Assembly (NCBI GenBank): GCA_914767715.1 | Contig: OU612068.1 | Span: 33,046,001-33,110,000 of the forward strand | DNA length: 64,000 nt | Source of the DNA: Membranipora membranacea | Lineage: Eukaryota > Bryozoa > Gymnolaemata > Cheilostomatida > Membraniporidae | Direction: 5' to 3' | Part shown: piece by piece, positions 59,601 through 64,000 of the stretch | Position numbering within the stretch: position 1 is the first letter of the stretch | How the letters are laid out: every line of letters begins with the position of its first letter | Notes under the pieces: generated by a model | Databases searched by the model: none | What the model was told of the DNA's origin: nothing | What the model saw: the letters and a program-made list of their open reading frames with translations, nothing else | Program-made: the position numbers and the translations under genes

Positions 59601-61525
59601 AGCAGATACTTGCGCTGGAAACTAGAATCATCAAAGTACAACCAATGAAAGAAAGGAGATAACTCCTATAAAGTAAGCCATTTTACTGACCATTGAATTC
59701 CTTGTTAGGCAGAGTCCAGTGTTTTGCAGTAACTGTTTCCTCCTCCTCCCAGTCATTAGTGCAGTAGTCATCGGCACTGGTCTGGTAAACATGTATCTGG
59801 TACCGAGTCTGTGAGCACTGATAACCAAAAAAGAATAACATGTATTATAAGGAATGAACACTTGACAATCAAATTAGAAATACTGAAGACTACCTCACAA
59901 GGACGGAATAGTCAGACAAACCAGGACACTCACATTATTAGACTTCTCCTCAGTCTTTGGTGGGATGATGTTCACAGTGTCCACATTATCCCGCAGATAA
60001 GAGTCTGTTTTGTAAGGTACGATCACATCTCCAGCGCTTCTGTTCTTCAACATCACCTTTAATCTACTCTTAATTTCTCTCACACTGCCTCGACTTTAAA
60101 AGAAATAAATCATTCTGGTTTATGACTGTCTCTGCACCTTTCTTACCTATTTTAATGCTGAGCTTTTTATTTTTTATATGAGAGTTAGATTCTATCAGTA
60201 ATGATACCAAATGCAATATAAAATCAAACAACCAATCAATCAAGTCTTCAAAACCTTTCTCATAGTGTTTTTATTGGTGTTTTGAGATACTTCACACATT
60301 TGCAACAGTGACGAGCCTTACAGGTTCAACTCTTACACTCTAACAGTGGATTTCTTACCTGTTGGATTTGGCACAGACTTCCACATGACACAAATTCTTC
60401 GGACACTCCAGAGCTTTTATAGTCGATATTGAATGGTCATGACAGTCGTACCTCAATTTAGATTTGCCTGTCCCCTGTTAAAATACACAACATAATGGGT
60501 GGTTGATATTATATGTAGAGTTTCACCTCATAGACTATAAAACTTACTGATCAGCTTAGTCAGTCGATAGCTATAGATATAGCATACAATTGTGATTGCA
60601 CAACTTACGTCTTGTTGAAGGTTTGATTTGCTTCTCTTCACATGTGTGAATCTAGTTTTACTTCTAGATCGTCTACATTTTTCACTGATACCACCAGTCT
60701 ACAATCGATAGCAACAAAATTGCACTTCCTGCGTGGGAGAATTGCTGAGAGCACGCACATCTTAAGCAGGTTATCAACATTATTGAGATGACTATTAGCC
60801 TGATTATCACCTTTGGTTGCTCTGAGAGTATCTTCTCTCTCTTCGCTGCGATGCCGGTGGTAGACCTCTTATCTTTTCTTATCTTGCTGTTGTTGTTACC
60901 ATTTAATGCATGAGTGGATCTGCATCCAGCTATCAAAGACTTTCTCAGTTTCTGGCAAATAACAAACACATTACATTGACTTTAGTTAACCACAGCATAC
61001 AATCCTGTGGCTTGGAACCAGAAGACTACGCAGCAGTGTGACGATTATTGTATCGAAATCTTAAACTCCCAGTTAATATTAATGTCAATTGGCGTCCAAT
61101 TTATTTCAGCTGTTTATTTCTAGCCAATGAGATCAGAGCCAACACTTTGTCTAGGATTGTCACTCACCTTGATCGCGTTGAGTTTCTTTATCTTAGCCTG
61201 CGACTTATCTGCAGCACCTCTGTTGGATGTTGGCTTGCTTCGCTTTGATATGTGTTTATGTTTACAACCAGACAATCCTATAACAAAATGACACCTAAAG
61301 CATAGGCTGATAACTGTAACAGTAACTGAGCCTGCACTAACAGCTTGGGATATAGATCATATATCGTCAAAGGATTTGTCAAGTACTACTACTATATAGG
61401 ATTCAACGTCATTTTGATGCACCCTACCTAAAGCTGTAACTGTAACAATACTTACTGTTCTGAGTTCGACTAGTTGGAGAACGTTTGTTTTTGTCTCGTG
61501 TTGAGTTTCTTCCTGAGGCTCTCAT
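56648..61525 (-). CDS. TRIP13/PCH2 AAA+ ATPase with basic N-terminal extension
   Basis: Fourteen exons join in frame to 575 residues: 61525-61456, 61277-61168, 60951-60811, 60698-60609, 60474-60359, 60093-59934, 59817-59691, 59380-59246, 58941-58805, 58659-58466, 58137-57984, 57787-57669, 57177-57108 and 56752-56648. The family remodels HORMA proteins (MAD2, HORMADs) in the spindle checkpoint and meiosis. Walker A is [11 protein letters not shown] near residue 317 and Walker B is ILIDEVESL near 388. Sensor 1 lies in VFTTTNVT, the arginine region is [14 protein letters not shown], and sensor 2 is [11 protein letters not shown]. The N-terminal domain begins near [11 protein letters not shown]. 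Human TRIP13 has 432 residues. The extra 137 here come from the first four exons and are very rich in Lys, Arg and Ser. There is no in-frame Met between that extension and the canonical part, so I keep the start at 61525. The extension could instead belong to another transcript. Confidence 0.88.
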
Positions 61526-62518
61526 TTTCCAAACCAAACTCAGAGAGAGAAGACAAGAATAAGTGATTTGAGCAGACACAAGTTTAGATGACATCATGAT
61601 CCATTGAAGACAAGTTGACAAGGACATTCTCCAGGCAGTAAATGTATGAGAAATATGGCTTCACTGAGACTTTGCAAAAGTTTATCTTCACCTTGACCAC
61701 CTTTGTCATAAAGATTCTCAGAGATTGACTACCAATCTACCCACCGCTCTTGTCTAGCATCTAGTTTTGTTCAGAGGACAACAACGGCAACAGCCATAGC
61801 CTAGAAAATTCTCAATCTCAATCCCTTCTTAATCGTAGTGTCAGATAAAGATTTCTCACTGTAATCAGTGTTTATTGTTGACACAAAATTTTATTCACGC
61901 AAGACATCGCTCATTTCATACTTTATTTCAATTCTAGATATCTTATACCAACCTCATGGAATTACTTTTTCGATGGACAATATCCTCTGTGGATAGACAA
62001 GGGTACAAATCTAAATGCTTGTCCCGCTTTGTTAGCGGCTAATCATGAAGAAGCTAAGCCCTCCCAATAGTCATTGGGCAATTGATTTGCAATATACGCT
62101 GTAACTGGAAAGCATTTGATGGTGTTGAGATTCCATTTAGTTTTTTTTGTCATTAAGAGCATGACATTCTCAAAATATTAATCTGTCATTGCGTCTGCTG
62201 GATATACCGTCATCGCTACCGAGACAATACTTCAATTCTAACCATTGAAGGTGATGGCAGGGCTTTGTTACCGGCTGGAGTGTCATATCTTGAGTTTTTT
62301 AAGATGATAGTGTTATTGCGTGAATGACTAACATATGCATGTACACAAAAAAAAACTCTGTTCTCTATAATAACTCAAAAAAAATTGAACAAAAACAGGA
62401 CAAATCCATAATAATAATATCAACAGTGCACAAGATCACATGTTGCAGATGTGATCTTGTTAGATTGTTTGTCTAACATAATTCTTATAACTGTGCTATC
62501 CCCATCATCCAGTGTTGT
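61526..62518. other. intergenic between two minus-strand genes
   Basis: About 1 kb between the stop of the upstream membrane-protein gene and the start of the TRIP13-like gene. I see no exon that joins the two in frame. The direct join of the 62842 exon to the 61277 exon would create a TGA. The stretch should hold the TRIP13-like promoter. Confidence 0.4.
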
Positions 62519-63799
62519 TCAGTTTTCCTTTGGTTTCAGTAACTGCATTCCCTTGGGACCGCTGCCTCTCTCTTTATCGCTGCCTGTTGTTGGTGCTACA
62601 GAAATTGAAGCAAGAAATCACAACAAGAAATACAACATTGAAATTCTGCAGTGTTAAACTCTCTGACAAGAAGCATTATACACATAAGGATCAAATACCT
62701 ATAACAGCAGGCTCTCGTTCTGGGAGTTGTCTTGTCTAAGTCTGTGCCATAGACATGGTGTTCCTCTAAAACTTATTTGGCCGCATTCTTTGTTTGATTG
62801 AGTAAAAATAAAATGAGAATAAATATATTTCAGAAACTCACAGCCTGCTTTCTCTTTAATCTTGTTTAGTTTCTCACCGACCCCTGACTTTTGTCTCCGT
62901 TCTCGTGCCAGGTAACCTTTGGATCGCTGCTTATGAGCCTGAGCTGTCTATATAAACAAAAATTAGTCTGTGTATCATATATATATGGTCTGATATGTTT
63001 TGCAAAACAACAGGCGGGGAAAAAAGTGTTTGAGTGAGTATAAAATCATAATAATACCATAATAAATTATTTATTTTGACGATACGCATAATCAATACAT
63101 ATGAATCTGTACCTTGATACAACAACTTCACAGAAGAGAACATTAACCTCAGCAAGAAATTGAAAATAAGCTTAGTCTTTCTCTTGTTTTTTTTTCATCC
63201 CGTCAGCAAATCTTAATGCTGAACATTAATAAAATTAATTGAACAAAAATATATATTACATATTATAAAATATAGAATCAGGTCCCAGTATCAGAGATCT
63301 GAGGAGTGTTCAGGGTTTTAGAGACTTACCCAGATACCGATAAGTTCTCCCTCCACATTATCATGCTCTGCGTCATCATCAGCTCGTCGAGAAGATGACC
63401 ATTTTTGTCTGCACCACTAAACAATCAGGTATGACTGATTGAATAAAGCTAATCATGACATAGATTTCATTGTTCTCAAATCGTTACATCATACATAACA
63501 GATCTGGGTATAAAACATCTGCAGGCCTCCTTCTTTCACCAAATATCACAAATTCAGTGATTTGAGAAATATTTCATTGTAAGTCCTGCTAGGACCAGGA
63601 TGAGTTTTTCTGATTAATGTGTTATAATTTTAATAATCTCATGATCTAATGATCAATGTAATATCCAACAAGACAATTTTTGTGCATGATTAGCGTAATT
63701 TGCTCACCTGGAAAAACATGATTGCAAAGAATAGAGCAAACGGTAGAGCTGCCAGGGCTGTCGGTGCTATAAGAGCTTCATCAAACTCCAGCTGCTTAT
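62519..63799 (-). CDS. single-pass membrane protein with lysine-rich tail, 3' part, not recognised
   Basis: Four exons read in frame: 63799-63708, 63416-63330, 62947-62842 and 62595-62519 (TGA). A donor-like TGGTGAGT at the right edge of the window suggests the preceding exon ends at about 63999. The first exon gives an acidic lead (DKQLEFDEALIAP) and one hydrophobic helix ending ALPFALFFAIMFFQ, followed by WCRQKWSSSRRADDD. The third exon is highly basic: HKQRSKGYLARERRQKSGVG then EKLNKIKEKAG. The last is a short Pro/Gly/Lys tail ending LKPKEN. I do not recognise a family. A cytoplasmic basic tail after a single helix is inferred. The 5' part lies outside the window. The last exon is the least certain. 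Confidence 0.5.
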
Positions 63800-64000
63800 C
63801 TGTGCTCAATTAAAAATGAATAGTAATTAAAATCAAACTGTACCATGTATTATATTTAGAATACATTACCAAACAATTCAGAAAAAATTTACGCCCCCTT
63901 AATTCTATCCAGTTTATTTTACATTAAATCATATAACTGTCTACTCTAAATGAATATGTAAAGTAATAATGCGGGGTTTAAATGTTCAGTTTACTCACCA

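Overview
This window comes from an animal nuclear genome. Genes are broken by many GT-AG introns of about 100 to 3,000 bases, the intergenic DNA is AT-rich, and there are decayed non-LTR retrotransposons and foldback elements. I see no bacterial operon signals, no rRNA or tRNA gene and no CRISPR array. The gene set (cryptochrome-DASH, a gustatory-receptor-like receptor, a MOLO1-type protein, a monoamine-type SLC6 transporter, TRIP13, MCM3AP/GANP) suits an intron-rich invertebrate. I cannot name the phylum from sequence alone.

Layout. 802-2052 (+) is the 3' part of a 17-beta-hydroxysteroid dehydrogenase 12-like (3-ketoacyl-CoA reductase) gene. 4487-7558 (+) is a complete seven-exon NUDT6-like Nudix hydrolase with a basic N-terminus. 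7976-8555 (-) is a retrotransposon remnant. 9760-20174 (-) is a fourteen-exon SLC6 transporter of monoamine type. 21653-22600 (+) is a probable two-exon gene for a 78-residue protein that I do not recognise. 22754-25137 (+) is a five-exon MOLO1-like membrane protein. 25642-41875 (-) is a 27-exon MCM3AP/GANP (Sac3-type mRNA export) gene. One of its introns holds a gustatory-receptor-like gene on the other strand (29642-31756, +), another a 39-base minisatellite, and another two foldback elements.

41876-45859 is a repeat-rich interval with palindromic MITEs and two reverse-transcriptase remnants. 45860-50665 (+) is a complete twelve-exon cryptochrome-DASH. 51579-52643 (+) is an intronless rhodopsin-class GPCR with a TATA box. 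53047-54010 (+) is a frameshifted non-LTR reverse transcriptase. 56648-61525 (-) is a fourteen-exon TRIP13/PCH2 AAA+ ATPase with an unusual basic N-terminal extension of about 137 residues. 62519-63799 (-) is the 3' end of an unrecognised single-pass membrane protein with a lysine-rich tail.

The genes do not form one pathway. They are housekeeping genes (lipid elongation, Nudix, mRNA export, meiotic and spindle checkpoint AAA+) mixed with signalling and sensory genes (transporter, receptor accessory protein, two receptors, a blue-light flavoprotein). Exon borders were set by hand by matching splice sites, reading phase and family similarity. For every multi-exon model the lengths sum to an intact frame. 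The points most worth checking are the nested perfect foldback at 40247-40672, the palindromic MITE family, the nested receptor gene, the TRIP13 extension with a related lysine-rich module in the neighbouring gene, the MOLO1-like gene and the small unknown gene.
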